A stretch of 64,000 nt of DNA, taken from assembly GCF_050003625.1 (NCBI RefSeq), contig NC_134399.1, positions 222,326,975 to 222,390,974 on the forward strand, written 5' to 3'. The notes beneath the pieces were generated by a model, which saw nothing but the letters and a program-made list of their open reading frames with translations, did not search any database and was not told where the DNA came from. Made by a program: the position numbers and the translations under genes. Of the stretch, positions 33,408 to 44,271 are shown piece by piece. This DNA is from Haematobia irritans. Its lineage: Eukaryota; Arthropoda; Insecta; Diptera; Muscidae. Each line of letters opens with the position of its first letter. Within the stretch, counting starts at the first letter, position 1.

Positions 33408-35002
33408 GTTTACTGCAAATTATGTCAGCAAATTAAGGTTGCCAGAAAATCAAAGCAAATTGAACCAAAAATGTATAACCAATAACGAAAATTTACGGGC
33501 AGCAACGGGCCAAAAAATTTTAATAAAATACGTTTAATTTTATTCTTACGAAATGATCAGTGTATGGTATATTATCCGCAGTGAGAATAAATCAATCGAG
33601 ACCGAACAGAAAATTAATCAAATTTATCAGAATTCAGGAAATAAATCGGTTTTTATTTGGAACTTTTGTTTCGATTTCTGATTGCAGCATAATTATTTTA
33701 ACGAGCCAAAAGTACATGCAAATTTATTTCCAAAAAAAATTCAGTTTGCTGATTAGAACCAGTACAAATTTGATATAATTATTACAAAAATCCGATCAAT
33801 CAATAGAGACAATAAAATTTTCAAACAGCTTGCATATATAACCAAAACCATATAAATACAAATTTCAATACGATCGACCGCTAACTAGCTCAAGGCAAAT
33901 ATTCTTCACTCAGAATGTTTGTAGGGACAATTTCGATGTGTAAATAGTATATCACAATAATTCCCTTTTTTTTATATGATGTTGCACAAAATAAATAATA
34001 CCAACAAGATTTTACAATTCGTAATGTATGAGTATATATGAGCCAAATATCAAAACTACACTCGTAAAAGTTTAATTTTATTTTGTTCATAAACCATCAA
34101 ATTATTGTTTCAATTTTGTTCGATGTATTTTACTATTTACAATTTGTCGAGCCAATAAAACTCCGTACCATATAAGAATACTTTAATCAAAACAAAAACT
34201 CCAACAATATGCTTCTTCTTGATATGGGCAACCAAAGCAGTGAGCGAGGTGAGACAAAAAAATCAACACTCAATAGTATTTGCAAATGGGGGTTGAAAAC
34301 AAAAACGAATCAGTTGGCTTAAGAGACAATAAATTAAGAGAAGCTTTCATGCGCTCTCTTATGTGGCAACCACAATAAAATATTCGTATATTACTTTGTA
34401 CAACAACAAAAATATTTTATTTACAAAGTGACAAATCTATGACGTCACTCTATATGATCGACTTCAGCTAATGCTTTTCTCTTTAAGTTGTGCGTACCAA
34501 CATGCACACACACACGATGCAACGAACAACGAGGCAAACGTATGACAGCCAATGTACGAAAGCAGCGCTTCAACGTCAACTACTATGACGATAACGACAG
34601 CCAACTACTGTCGAACAGCGCATCAACATCAACTATTATGACAACGACGACAGCCAACTACTGCCGACTTTCGTATATGGTGCCGAAAAACAAATGTAAG
34701 AAATTTGCAAACCCAAGAATAGCAGTGTGAAAAGATTCTAAAAAAAGTTAACGGACACCCGAGACAAATGAATTTTCGGAGTATTCCTCTCTCAATTTCT
34801 TCAACTAAGAAATTGCAGACAATAAAAAGGGAGCCAAATGTAAAACTCAGTGGAGTGGTTATGTTGTCAATAATCGAGACATTCACATATAAGCCGAGCC
34901 ATAAAAAAATTATTTATCTGCATCGAGCCAATATTGTGATTATGTACAAATCCCAAATGTACGTACCTTTGCTGATTCCAATTGGAGGATCGATAGGACC
35001 AA
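33408..35002 (-). promoter_or_regulatory. BEL/Pao untranslated leader with recurrent GAG(A/C)CAA motif
   Basis: The 1595-bp leader between 5' LTR and gag-pol has no long open frame. On the plus strand GAGACA or GAGCCA occurs at least 11 times: 33703, 33806, 34040, 34149, 34251, 34323, 34761, 34831, 34876, 34896 and 34925, usually followed by A/T-rich sequence (consensus GAGMCAAWAAA). A 53-bp tandem duplication lies at about 34564-34670. Function is unknown; the clustered layout recalls repeated protein-binding sites in other retrotransposon leaders. Confidence 0.6.
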
Positions 35003-35447
35003 TGTTTAGCTGGGGCACTAATCTTTATTTATTTATGTTACCTCAACCGTGAGTAAGGGCCACAATGGTGGGGCAACGCGTATTTATTTTGCCTCTGGTA
35101 AATAACCACACACTTCGTTTGAATTTCACTTTAGCTTATTTATTTGAAATAGTGTTTTCTTATTGTTCCAAATACAAACGGTAAATCACTATTTAACATA
35201 TTTTATTATTGTCTCTACTTTAATTTAATCTTTCACTATTCACTGCCGTCTGCCTCTTGGTGGATTAAAAGAACAACTGTAAGAAGGAAAACTTGGATTA
35301 ATTGAATGTCCCTTTTGACACTTCAATGTAAAACTTAACGAAATAGAACTTAACGAAATTAGAGTGAGAGGGGCAAACGGCAGAGAGCGAAGGCGATCTG
35401 TTCACGTAATACCACTCAATACAGTGGGTCCAATGCTTACGTGAACA
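35003..35447 (-). repeat. BEL/Pao 5' LTR
   Basis: 445 bp copy of the LTR at 27458-27902. A sequence beginning TTGGTCCTATCGATCC (minus strand, below 35003) follows it and is the likely primer-binding site; the primer tRNA is not identified. Confidence 0.95.
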
Positions 35448-35593
35448 ACGCTTATCTCACAAACTAATTCACTTACAGACGTCAAATTTTGACACGAATG
35501 ATTTGAAGGTTGGTACTATATAAAAATAATATGCATTTAATTCTAGCGACGCCATTTATGTGTCAGACCGGGGACTTATCAGCTAACCTGTTA

Positions 35594-35990
35594 GATGATA
35601 TTCGTGAGTTCACCAATACAATTACAATTGGGATGATCTCTGCAAAAAGAGCTGCGTACTACCGGTCCTTTATATACATCTTGTTTCTGAATCTAGCAAA
35701 TACTGATAAATCTCCGAGGTGTGGAAATTCTACTCTCACCATGACACACTTTTTCACATGTCCTGTAAACCTAACGAACCTGACAATAGCTTCACTCTTT
35801 ATGCACTCATTAGGAGCTTCCTCGAATTGGATATAGATTCAATTTCTCAACTTTCTACTAAGATAAAAACGAATCCCAAGGACTACAACAACAACCTGTA
35901 GATTGTTCTACTTTTAATCCGAATCAAGTTAGACACGTCTCGCTTGCATGATTCACGGTTTAAGAATTAATTCACCTGCTCAGAGGTACA
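35594..35990 (+). pseudogene. LINE 3'-end fragment
   Basis: Encodes the end of a non-LTR retrotransposon second ORF: a Cys-X2-Cys...His...Cys motif (RCGNSTLTMTHFFTCPVNL), then HSLGASSNWI and a stop, followed by a 3' UTR with CCCAAGGACTACAACAACAA. A second copy lies at 37195-37990. Only the terminal part is present. Confidence 0.65.
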
Positions 35991-36082
35991 ATGTACCATG
36001 ACAGTCTTATTAAGTTTCAATGCTTGCTCTAGGCATTAAACTATGGCAGGCAATGGGGATAAAAACTAAATAACACTTAAAA

Positions 36083-37190
36083 CTAAAACGACAGGAAGAA
36101 AAACTTGATAGTATCACAGCCGATGGTGTTTATCCTCTGTGTGAGCCAGGGGTAGATTTGACGAAAAATGACGCGAGTCGTGTATGGCTGGTGGAGGTCC
36201 AGGTTCTCATTTACTATCCCTACGGCGGACAGGAAAGATGGATTAGACCAGTTGGAAAATTTTTCAGTCCTGTATATATCAGTCATCGCAGGATTTTCGT
36301 GGATTTCTAGTCGATCGATAAATTTTCTTTGTAATGAAAGATCATAATTGAGTATAGGAACTATTTTAGAGTTTCGGTAGAGATAAGTATTCGAGTAATG
36401 TTTCGTCGGTATTTTATAATTCTTTCCTATGCCGAATGATGTTTCTTTCAAATATCTCCAATTCCATGGCAATCGATGGTGAAATTGAAAACCAGATTGG
36501 GAATGCATACAGAAGGGCAGGTCTTATAGCCACTTTGTAAATTAGTAGTTTAGTTTGTTGAGGAAGAAAGCGGTTGATTAAGAGGGTGTGAAATTATCCA
36601 CAGATTTTCTTAGCCTTTTTCAACATTTCTCTGGTGTGGCCGTTGAATTTGAGCAGATTGTCAAACTCAACACGTAGGTATTTCAAAGTTGACTTGAAGG
36701 AGATCTCCGAGCCTCCATTTCTATGACATTTGCCTGAAGCATTGCTGATATAAATGGCCTCTGATTTTCCTGGATTTATCTTGATGCCCCATTTCCTATA
36801 GTATTCAGCAATAATACTAAGATGATCTGCTGTCGCCTCTAACGCTTTAATCGGAAAGGAATCGTGAGCATAAATAATACAATAGTCAGCATACAGTATC
36901 GCTTTAGAATGATACCTCAAATGGGGGATGTCATAGAGTAGTAAGTTAAAAAGGAAAGGTGCCAGCAAACTTCCTTGCGGAACGCCGCTTTTGACGGTAC
37001 CAAAGCTTGATAAAGAACCGTTTATGTCAATGCAGAAGTGACGATCAGTGAAATAGCTCTTGAAGATTTTTATCAGGAAAGGGTCCACTTGAAGATCAAT
37101 AAGAACCGTTTATGTCAATGCAGAAGTGACGATCAGTGAAATAGCTCTTGAAGATTTTTATCAGGAAAGGGTCCACTTGAAGATCAATAA
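36083..37190 (-). pseudogene. non-LTR reverse transcriptase fragment, broken
   Basis: Minus strand, 37088-36594: a reverse transcriptase palm with SGVPQGSLLAPFLFNLLLYD and AILYADYCIIYAHD, where the expected catalytic YADD reads YADY. KYLRVEFDNLLKFNGH and KKAKKI follow. The frame then breaks; more sequence of the same protein type (LLIYKVAIRPALLYAFPIW-like, then an ORF to 36083 ending in unrelated residues) continues in other frames. 5'-truncated, with an 88-bp tandem duplication at its upstream end. Lineage is probably in the Jockey/I-like range but not resolved. Confidence 0.8.
37014..37190. repeat. 88-bp tandem duplication
   Basis: GAACCGTTTATGTCAATGCA starts at 37015 and again at 37103; the two 88-bp copies are identical as read. 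Falls in the LINE reverse-transcriptase fragment. Confidence 0.9.
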
Positions 37191-37304
37191 GTTTGTATAG
37201 TCTGCCCCAGCAATACAATTATTGGGACGATCTCTGCAAAATAAGCCGTGTACTATTGTTCGTTCGTTTCTGATTATAGCAATGCCATATAAGTGTGGAA
37301 ATAT

Positions 37305-37519
37305 AACCATAGCGATAGGTGAACACTTGTTTCCGTGCATTTTTTATGGGGAAGTCCAAATTCCGCGACGTAATACAATTACGGTTAGGGGCGCGTCGCC
37401 AAATTAAAATCTATTCTAATTCTTTGGCGGAATATGAGGAAAGACGACATTTTTGCCGACAAGCTTATTGTATTTGTCATCGCGGCAAAAATGTTTCGCT
37501 TACCACCTATCGCTATGGA
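37305..37519. mobile_element. MITE with CATAGCGATAGGTG ends, 215 bp
   Basis: Left CATAGCGATAGGTGAACACT and right CTTACCACCTATCGCTATG form inverted repeats. Inserted in a LINE fragment. Superfamily not assigned. Confidence 0.65.
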
Positions 37520-37702
37520 TATACATATTTACACACTAAATCGCCAAAGTGTTGTAATTTGACTCTTACCATGAGACACATTTTCATATGCCCTGCAAAC
37601 CTAACGAAGTTTGTAATAGCTTCACTATTTATGCATTCATTAGGAGCTTCCACGAATTGGAAGTAGACCCATTTCCGAAATTTTAATCAATTTTTCTACT
37701 AA

Positions 37703-37860
37703 AGGTGAGTACTATGTTCGGTTTTCGAGTTGAAAACAAATTTATTTTCGCGATTACTTGTCCTTAAATAATCAAAATTATAAATGAAAACATATTCCTG
37801 TAAAGTCTTATCAATATGTGGAGGAAACTGCGAATTATCTTCTTTATATTCAACTGTTTT
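37703..37860. mobile_element. truncated family C MITE
   Basis: Starts AAGGTGAGTACTATGTTCGG and follows the 41452-41690 element to AACTGTTTTAATAA, then returns to LINE sequence; the right terminal part is deleted. Confidence 0.65.
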
Positions 37861-37990
37861 AATAAGATACAAACGAATCCCAAGGACTACAACAACAATA
37901 ACAACAACGTGTAGATTATTCTACACTGAATCCGAATCAATTTCGATTGAATGGACATTTCTTTTCGAGTGTAGGAAGATACGTCTTGCT

Positions 37991-39750
37991 GGCATGCTTC
38001 AAAATTTCAATAGCAATTTACTGGTTTCAATTTGTTGACTTTTTATGTTGCCACATATTTATGTCACCATTATACAATGCGACTCTTTGCCGAATATCAT
38101 TCAACTCTTGCCATTCACCACATTTATTGTAATGAAATTTTAAAATTTCTACACAAAGGAGTTTTTTTTTTGGTATTAAACAAGGGTTGATTTCAACTAT
38201 GAAGGATATTGTATTTCAACACCAATCATTTCCAATACCCCATAGCTAAGGGCAACTGGCCATAGTCAATGTCAATCGTTCAACTAATAGAGTTTAATAC
38301 CAGATTTACTATCAATAAGCGTCTCATGATGGTTGTTGACGCAATGTAAAATGATTTTGTGATAAAAATCAAGCGCATGTTATAGATTTAGCCAAACTGG
38401 GTGTATATTGGTGGATGTTACCAATACTATGGGTACTGCAGTATTCTTTGTTGGAAAAAAACGATTCTAAAACAATGCTAGGGTCACGTGCTTTTCAAAG
38501 TACCTTTGATTTCCGGTTTAAAGTTTCCCAATAATTCAGAAAAAGAAAAATGACAGCAATTCTAAATAATCTTTGCAAGTTGATTAAAATTTCTTTTGAA
38601 CTCTTGTTCTGGTTGTGTATTAGGACACTCATGTTGTTGAATTTTATCATGCTATTCCCAAGATTTAATAAGATCATTTATCTTAATTTTTGCATTTTTT
38701 TTTGTACAAAAAATTCACTGGACCCTTGTTAGATTAGAAGAGTGGGTTATACTCAACTAATGTGGTAATTAATGTATTCCCCTTTTGGACCCAAAGGAAA
38801 ACCATACTATAACTAACATTACATGCTGCTTTGTTTCTTGTTTTTTTTACGACAAAAGGCTTCCCAAACGAGAAAATTCCATTTGGTTTAACATTAGATC
38901 CTAAGTCACGTCTGACATTTTTTCCTAAGCAAAGTGACCAACTGCAATAAATCAGTGTTTGCTTTTCTTATTTCACAAATAAATAAATATCCCTATATTG
39001 TCCTGCCCCATTCCTTGCTGCCGTACGAAGTGAAGAAAGGGTTTGGTGTCCATGAATGTCCCAAAGGAGTGATAAGTTAAAATTGTAAGCAGCTGAAATT
39101 CATTCACAAAAATACACCAACAACGTTCCAACAAACCAAACCAATGTTGTCCCATTAATGAATGTTTTATGTTTAGAGAAATGTGTATTGTTGTTGGTAA
39201 TCATTTATCCGGTGGTTATTTAAATGGAAAGCACCAGAAAATCACATCATTTTTTTGGTGGTTTTACAAAACATTATCCTCTCTTTTGAGGATATCTGGA
39301 ATTTGTTATACCAAAATAGTAATTTCTCATTTCTACAAACAAAAGTTGTAAGTTTGGTAATGTTATGCAAATATTTTGGGTTTTGGATAAAATTTATTAA
39401 ATTATCCTATTAGAGTAATGTAAGAACATTATATATGGGAGCCACAATAGTGCATTGGTTATAATTGCCCGTCATCCTTGCATATAGTAGTTTCAGCCGA
39501 ACACTAACAGGTTTTCTGCAATTGATACTGGTTCTTTGGGGTTTCGAAGCTTTTCGAAGTAGTCTGGAAATCACAGAAAAATAAAATTTTCGTCCTATCG
39601 CCCTTTTAATCTGCAACACTGTTACATCCAAAATTTTTGCATAGGCCTTTTTATTTTTTCAAAATTTGGATAAGACATTTATGGTCAGTTTCTTATCCTC
39701 CAATAAGTACCTAACAGGAGGAGAAAACATCGTTTAGTAAAGTTTTTGTA
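37991..39750. other. intergenic sequence, little recognised
   Basis: AT-rich, only short open frames. A worn SINE-head-like stretch (GGGAGCCACAATAGTGCATT, about 39438) is the only recognisable item. Confidence 0.4.
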
Positions 39751-39751
39751 T

Positions 39752-40075
39752 GCACAGAAAACATAATTTTTTTTCTTTAATCACGAAAATTGATCCAATT
39801 AATTTTTAATTTAATTTTCTTCAAAGCACTGAAATGATATTATCAATCACAAAATTATTTGAACCAATTAAAACATTAATTTATACAATTTTTGCGATGT
39901 TATGATAAACAAATTATGGGCCATTTAATTGATTTTTTTTGTAATTCTTCTTTTTCTTCGAAATTAAGCGATCAAATTAATTTTTAATTGCTTCAGTCAC
40001 GGAAATGATAATATTAAAAACCATAGCCAATTGAGAATTTAATGATTCAATTAAATGGAAAAATCAAATAATGAG
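39752..40075. mobile_element. decayed family A MITE
   Basis: GCACAGAAAACATAATTTTT followed by scrambled TCAATTAATTTTTAATTTAA blocks and ATCACGAAA/CACTGAAATGAT strings typical of the family; the right end is unclear. Confidence 0.4.
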
Positions 40076-40447
40076 TTCCGTTATTTTCTCAACACGATCT
40101 TTAATAGAAACGTTATATTTTTCAAGTTTCCCAGCTTTTCAATGTTTTCCCAATGTCTCTCAAGATATTGAATTGTTTCTTATCTACATTTCGAAAAATA
40201 TTATATGCCTGGGTTCATAAAGTTGACACTTTTGTAAATTTTCTGACAATAATTACATATAGAAAGTACCCCCGCGACATATTTAGTACCTTTTCAACCT
40301 TTTTTAGGTTTTTAAATTAAAATCAGTTTATCCCTATAGACAATTGGAACATTTCTCTGGAATCAAATAGAAAATGTTTTTTTTTTACAAAATGCTGAGA
40401 ATATACAATATAACGGTGATAAATAGGTCCGAATGAGACAAATCCTA

Positions 40448-41010
40448 AGCAAGGTTGTCACAGTTGGTAGAATTCTGCCAAAAAAGGTAGATTTTTTACT
40501 GTTGGTAGAATTTTTAATGTAATGAAATGAAAATTTTCTATTGAAATAACATTTGGAGAAAAATTTATATAGAAATAAAATTTTGAGAAAATGTTCTATA
40601 GAAATAAAATGCTGACAAAACCTTCTACAGAAATAAAATTTTGAGAAATTTTCTATAGAAATAAAATTTTAAGTAAATTTTCTATAAACATAAAATTTTA
40701 ACAAAATTTTCTGTAGAAATGAAATTTTGAGATAATTTTCTGTAGAAATGAAATTTTGAGAAAATTTTCTTGTAAATCAATCGCATTATCTATAGAAATA
40801 AAATTTTGAGAAAATTATCCATAGAAATAAAATTTTGAGAAAATTTTCTGTAGAAATAAAATTTTGAGAAATTTTCTATAAACATAAAATTTTAACAAAA
40901 TTTTCTGTAGAAATGAAATTTTGAGAAAATTTTCTGTAGAAATGAAATTTTGAGAAAATTTTCTGTAGAAATGAAATTTTGAGAAAATTTTCTTGTAAAT
41001 CAATCGCATC
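40448..41010. repeat. 29-bp minisatellite with GGTAGATTTTTT flank
   Basis: Preceded by AAGGTTGTCACAGTTGGTAG and GGTAGATTTTTTACTG, then about 15 imperfect copies of TTTCTATAGAAATAAAATTTT, many with GAG in place of GAC. Contains a duplicated sub-block ending TTTTCTTGTAAATCAATCGC twice (40769 and 40988 areas). Confidence 0.85.
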
Positions 41011-41206
41011 ATCGCGCCTAAATACACATTTTCGAATTCATGTTTGGATCATTCCCCAGCAAGTTATAATAAAATTTGTTCAAAAAGTTATAATTTTATT
41101 CTGCTTTTACAGATTTATTTTGGATGTTAGCGGCAAAACCCGAACGTAATAATCACCTTAAATCATAAAGATCGTAAATAATAGAAAGAGAAATACATAA
41201 CTGTTT

Positions 41207-41923
41207 TAGGTGGGTATTAAGTACAAGTTTAGCCGCTAAAATCGTCATTTTGTTCACTAAAGTGAAAACTAAATCAGTAAAAAAAGGCATAAAATTATAC
41301 ATATTTGTTGCAGATTTCATTATAACTTGATGGGGAATAGCCCAAAGCAAATTTTCATAAAGTTTGTATTCCTTAATATGGATTATTAAAGAAAAGTAAT
41401 CGTGAACAAATGACAACTTTAGCCGCTAAAGGTAGGTATTAAGTTCGAGTTTAGGGTAGGTACTATGTTCGGTTTTCGAGTTGAAAACCACATTATTTTC
41501 GCGATTACTTTTCCTTAAATAATCAAAATTATAAATGAAAACAAACTTATTCCTGTAAAGTCTTGCCGAAAACTAATGGAACAAGAAACTACACATCAAT
41601 TGAGTTAATTTGTCTGCTTTATATTGAACTGTTTTAATAAAGTAACCACTAAAATTTCAACGCGAAAAGCGAACATAGTACTTACCTTTAGCCGCTAAAA
41701 ACGTAATTTTTTCACGATTACTTTTCTTTAATAATCCATTTTAAGGAATACAAACTTTGTGAAAATTTGCTTTGGGCTTTTCCCCATCAAGTTATAATAA
41801 AATTTGCAACAAATACGTATAATTTCATGCATTTTTCTTACTGATTTAGTTTTCACTTTAGCGATTTTAGCGGCTAAACTCGAACTTAATACTCACCTTA
41901 AACTCGAACTTAATACCCACCTT
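41207..41923. mobile_element. nested cluster of MITEs (families B and C)
   Basis: Family B (GGTGGGTATTAAGT... with TTTAGCCGCTAAA) occurs at 41207-41430 and, inverted, at about 41690-41923 (ending CTTAATACCCACCTT). Between them, 41452-41690 is a complete family C element: GGTACTATGTTCGGTTTTCG at the left, GCGAACATAGTACTTACC at the right. Confidence 0.75.
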
Positions 41924-42345
41924 TTCTCTTCGAAAATTTGTCTTCATCAATATGTTAAAACGTTCTGATTTACCGGTGGAGATCATATTTATAATACCGT
42001 GGTAGCAACGAATGGAATAACAAAAATTAATTTTTTTTTCCAAAATAAAAGCAATTTGTAAAATTATTTTTTTAAAACCAAAGTTATTTGTAAAATCAAT
42101 TAATTCTTCTTTTTCAAATCAATTATCATGTGTGCTAGTAAACAATTGAGTCACTGTAATCATTTTTGTGACATTTTGCGATGTTGTCAATAATATTTCG
42201 AGGAAATAAACGCAAAAAAACTACCAAAATGGCTGTTTTTTCCTCCAAAATATATTGTCAACACTGTCATTTTCCAACGCGAAAGAATGATTTACGGGAA
42301 TTTTTTTCGCGCCAACAAACATAGTAGCGGCCTTAAGATTAAATT
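41924..42345. repeat. family C-like relic
   Basis: Ends CAACAAACATAGTAGCGGCC, similar to family C termini (compare GCGAACATAGTAACGGCC near 54916). The left side is not clearly defined. Confidence 0.35.
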
Positions 42346-42815
42346 GTAAAAGGGAATAATGAAACAAATCTACTTTAGCAAATGTTGCTAAAAACAAACC
42401 AAATTTCTTATTTTTTTAGTTTTGGCCAATAGTATTATTGGCCAAACTTATTCAATTTGTCGAAAAAGCCTTGCTTTCGAGATATCGACATCTTAAAATC
42501 GGTATTTTCCTTTATATTTTTGTTAATTCTGACAGCAATTTTTCATGAAATGAATGAAATTTCACTTTTTTGTATTTTTGGTAAAAATAGTACATTTTAA
42601 AACAAAATATTAAATAAAAATTTTGTTGGAAGAGCGTAGTTTTCGAAAGTCTCAAACTCCGGTCTTCGGCCGGACCCAATGTAGGCTAACGCCTACTTTG
42701 TGGTCTTTCCGACAAAAACTTGTATATAACATTTTTTGTTTAAAATCGAAAAGTCTACAAGCTGGCCAAAAATTTGTCCAATCGGACCACCTGTACTAAA
42801 GTAGATTTAAGGCGG
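42346..42815. repeat. inverted-repeat segment with AAATCTACTTTAG arms
   Basis: AAATCTACTTTAGCAAATG near 42368 and GTACTAAAGTAGATTT near 42795 are inverted. A GC-rich TCCGGTCTTCGGCCGGA hairpin lies at about 42658. Probably another non-autonomous element. Confidence 0.4.
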
Positions 42816-43112
42816 AATAAATATAAAGTACGTACTCCTATCTTACCATCGTAGCAGACTACATTTTTCTCACGGTATAAATCCACATTATGTGTGCCTC
42901 ATGATTCCGAATAATTGAATGAGTACTCGGTATATACCACATTTTACCATCACTAACAAGAAAAACAAAACGTGCAAGTTGTCAGATTTTCGGATTGTTT
43001 CATCGTAACGTACGTGTGTATGTGTGTGGCTGCTGCATGCGTGTGTTTTCATTGTTATTTATTCTAAATTTGCGAACTTGTGAAATACAACCAAATATTA
43101 ATTAAATTTAAG
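42816..43112 (+). promoter_or_regulatory. Rad23-like upstream region
   Basis: Short repeat-free interval with TGTGTGTATGTGTGTGGCTG and a leader of about 60-100 bp before the ATG. No TATA box is convincing. The presumed promoter lies between a transposon cluster and the start codon. Confidence 0.35.
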
Positions 43113-43919
43113 ATGAAACTACAGGTTAAAACACTCAATCAGAAATCCCTTGTTGTGGAGATTGATGAAACAAAGACGGTCTATGACCTAAAGAAAGAAT
43201 TGTCACTCTATCCAGACATAGGGGTTAAGCCAGAATTCCAGAAGTTAATTTATGCCGGGAAAATACTCAGCAACGAGGAAACCATCAAATCCTATAATAT
43301 TGATGTAAAAAAGTTTCTGGTCATTATGATATTAAAACAGCCTCTGCCCCTGATAGAGAAGCCAGAGTCATCAACATCTGTCAAAGAGGAAAAGCCAGCA
43401 GAGGATAAACCCAAACCAAAGGAAGAAAGCACCGCAGCGGAATTTAAGACACCTCCTCCTCCTCCGGCACAACCTGCGGCTACAACACCAACAGCAGCAT
43501 CCGCCACATCTAATCCGGAAACTGATGCCATGGTGGCCCAAATTGTCAGCATGGGCTATGTAGAGCATGATGTTCGTAGAGCTTTAAGGGCAAGTTTCAA
43601 CAATCCAGAGAGGGCTATTGAGTACTTGATAGAGGGTATACCCACGTCACCATCAACACCAGAAGGTGATAGTTATACAGACACAGATGCTGATCTTTCC
43701 ATGACACCATTTGAAGTTTTTAGAGGAGATCCAGTGTTTCAGAATTTGCGAAGTGCTTTGCAACAACATCCTGAATTAATAGATGCAGCTATACAAAGAA
43801 TTGGAGAAACCAATCCAGCGCTCTTAGAGCTGATTAGTGAAAATCAACAGGAATTTCTTAGCATGCTTATAGATGGTTCAGATGATGATGAAGATGACGA
43901 CGATGATGATTCGAGTTGA
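43113..43919 (+). CDS. Rad23-like protein lacking UBA2, acidic C-terminus
   Basis: 268 residues in one exon. A Rad23 paralogue: ubiquitin-like domain (1-74; MKLQVKTLNQKSLVVEIDET), Lys/Glu/Pro/Ala/Thr linker (75-136), UBA1 (137-177; MVAQIVSMGYVEHDVRRALR), Sti1-like XPC-binding domain (198-253; DPVFQNLRSALQQHPELIDA ... [14 protein letters not shown]). It then ends in a run of 14 mostly Asp/Glu/Ser residues where Rad23 has its second UBA domain. The start is set at ATG 43113, matching MKL of the family; an in-frame GTG upstream is not needed. The poly(A) signal AATAAA is at 44113-44118. The frame is intact, and UBA1 and the XPC-binding region are well kept, so it is probably functional. UBA2 protects Rad23 from proteasomal degradation in yeast, so altered stability is a reasonable inference. 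A tissue-restricted duplicate is possible. Confidence 0.92.
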   Translation: MKLQVKTLNQKSLVVEIDETKTVYDLKKELSLYPDIGVKPEFQKLIYAGKILSNEETIKSYNIDVKKFLVIMILKQPLPLIEKPESSTSVKEEKPAEDKPKPKEESTAAEFKTPPPPPAQPAATTPTAASATSNPETDAMVAQIVSMGYVEHDVRRALRASFNNPERAIEYLIEGIPTSPSTPEGDSYTDTDADLSMTPFEVFRGDPVFQNLRSALQQHPELIDAAIQRIGETNPALLELISENQQEFLSMLIDGSDDDEDDDDDDSS

Positions 43920-44271
43920 GTTAGAGGAGACCATCTAAAATAATTTATCCAAATTGGGCAAAGATACCAATTGTAAAATATTTTCTACTCTCTGAACTGT
44001 AAAATTTACTGTTTTCATGTTTTTTTCTTATTTAGTTCCAGATCCAATATGATACATTATTGGAAATGTGTTAAAATGCCACATATTTTGAATTTAATGT
44101 TTTTTATATCGAATAAATTATTCTCTTGGAAATGAGTTTGTTTTGAAGTTAAATCAAGTTTTTATTTTGCGTTTCATAAGTATTGCTATTGTCCATTGTA
44201 CGGCCGATTAAAGCTTATGAATTTTAAACTATTGAAATGAAATACCACTGCCAATTAAGAGAAACAAGCTA

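Larger units (their letters stand above)
27458..35447 (-). mobile_element. BEL/Pao LTR retrotransposon, 7990 bp
   Basis: Bounded by two 445-bp LTRs (27458-27902, 35003-35447) that appear identical by eye, start TG and end CA on the plus strand, and flanked by the 5-bp duplication ACGCT (27453-27457 and 35448-35452). Coding is on the minus strand, so the 5' LTR is the right one. A polypurine tract (minus strand AAGGGGGGCGGTA, about 27903-27915) abuts the 3' LTR. Internally it has a 1.6-kb leader and one gag-pol frame. Identical LTRs imply a recent insertion into the older mariner. Confidence 0.96.
25124..35591 (-). mobile_element. mariner transposon, degenerate, carrying two nested insertions
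   Basis: The ends ACAGGTTGGCTGATAAGTCC (25124 on) and GGACTTATCAGCTAACCTGT (to 35591) form the terminal inverted repeat, with TA at 25122-25123 and 35592-35593, the mariner target duplication. Own sequence amounts to 25124-25502, 26724-27457 and 35448-35591; the rest is a 153-bp-repeat element (25503-26723) and a BEL/Pao retrotransposon (27458-35447). Confidence 0.92.
37195..37990 (+). pseudogene. second LINE 3'-end fragment, interrupted by two MITEs
   Basis: Parallels 35594-35990: TTGGGACGATCTCTGCAAAA, then CTTACCATGAGACACATTTT encoding TMRHIFICPANLTKFVIASL, HSLGASTNWK and a stop, then CCCAAGGACTACAACAACAA. It is split by a 215-bp MITE (37305-37519) and a family C MITE fragment (37703-37860). 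Confidence 0.65.

Noticed and set aside
34488..34730. 80-codon plus-strand frame in the BEL leader
   Set aside because: Lies antisense in the element leader across a 53-bp duplication; no recognisable domain.
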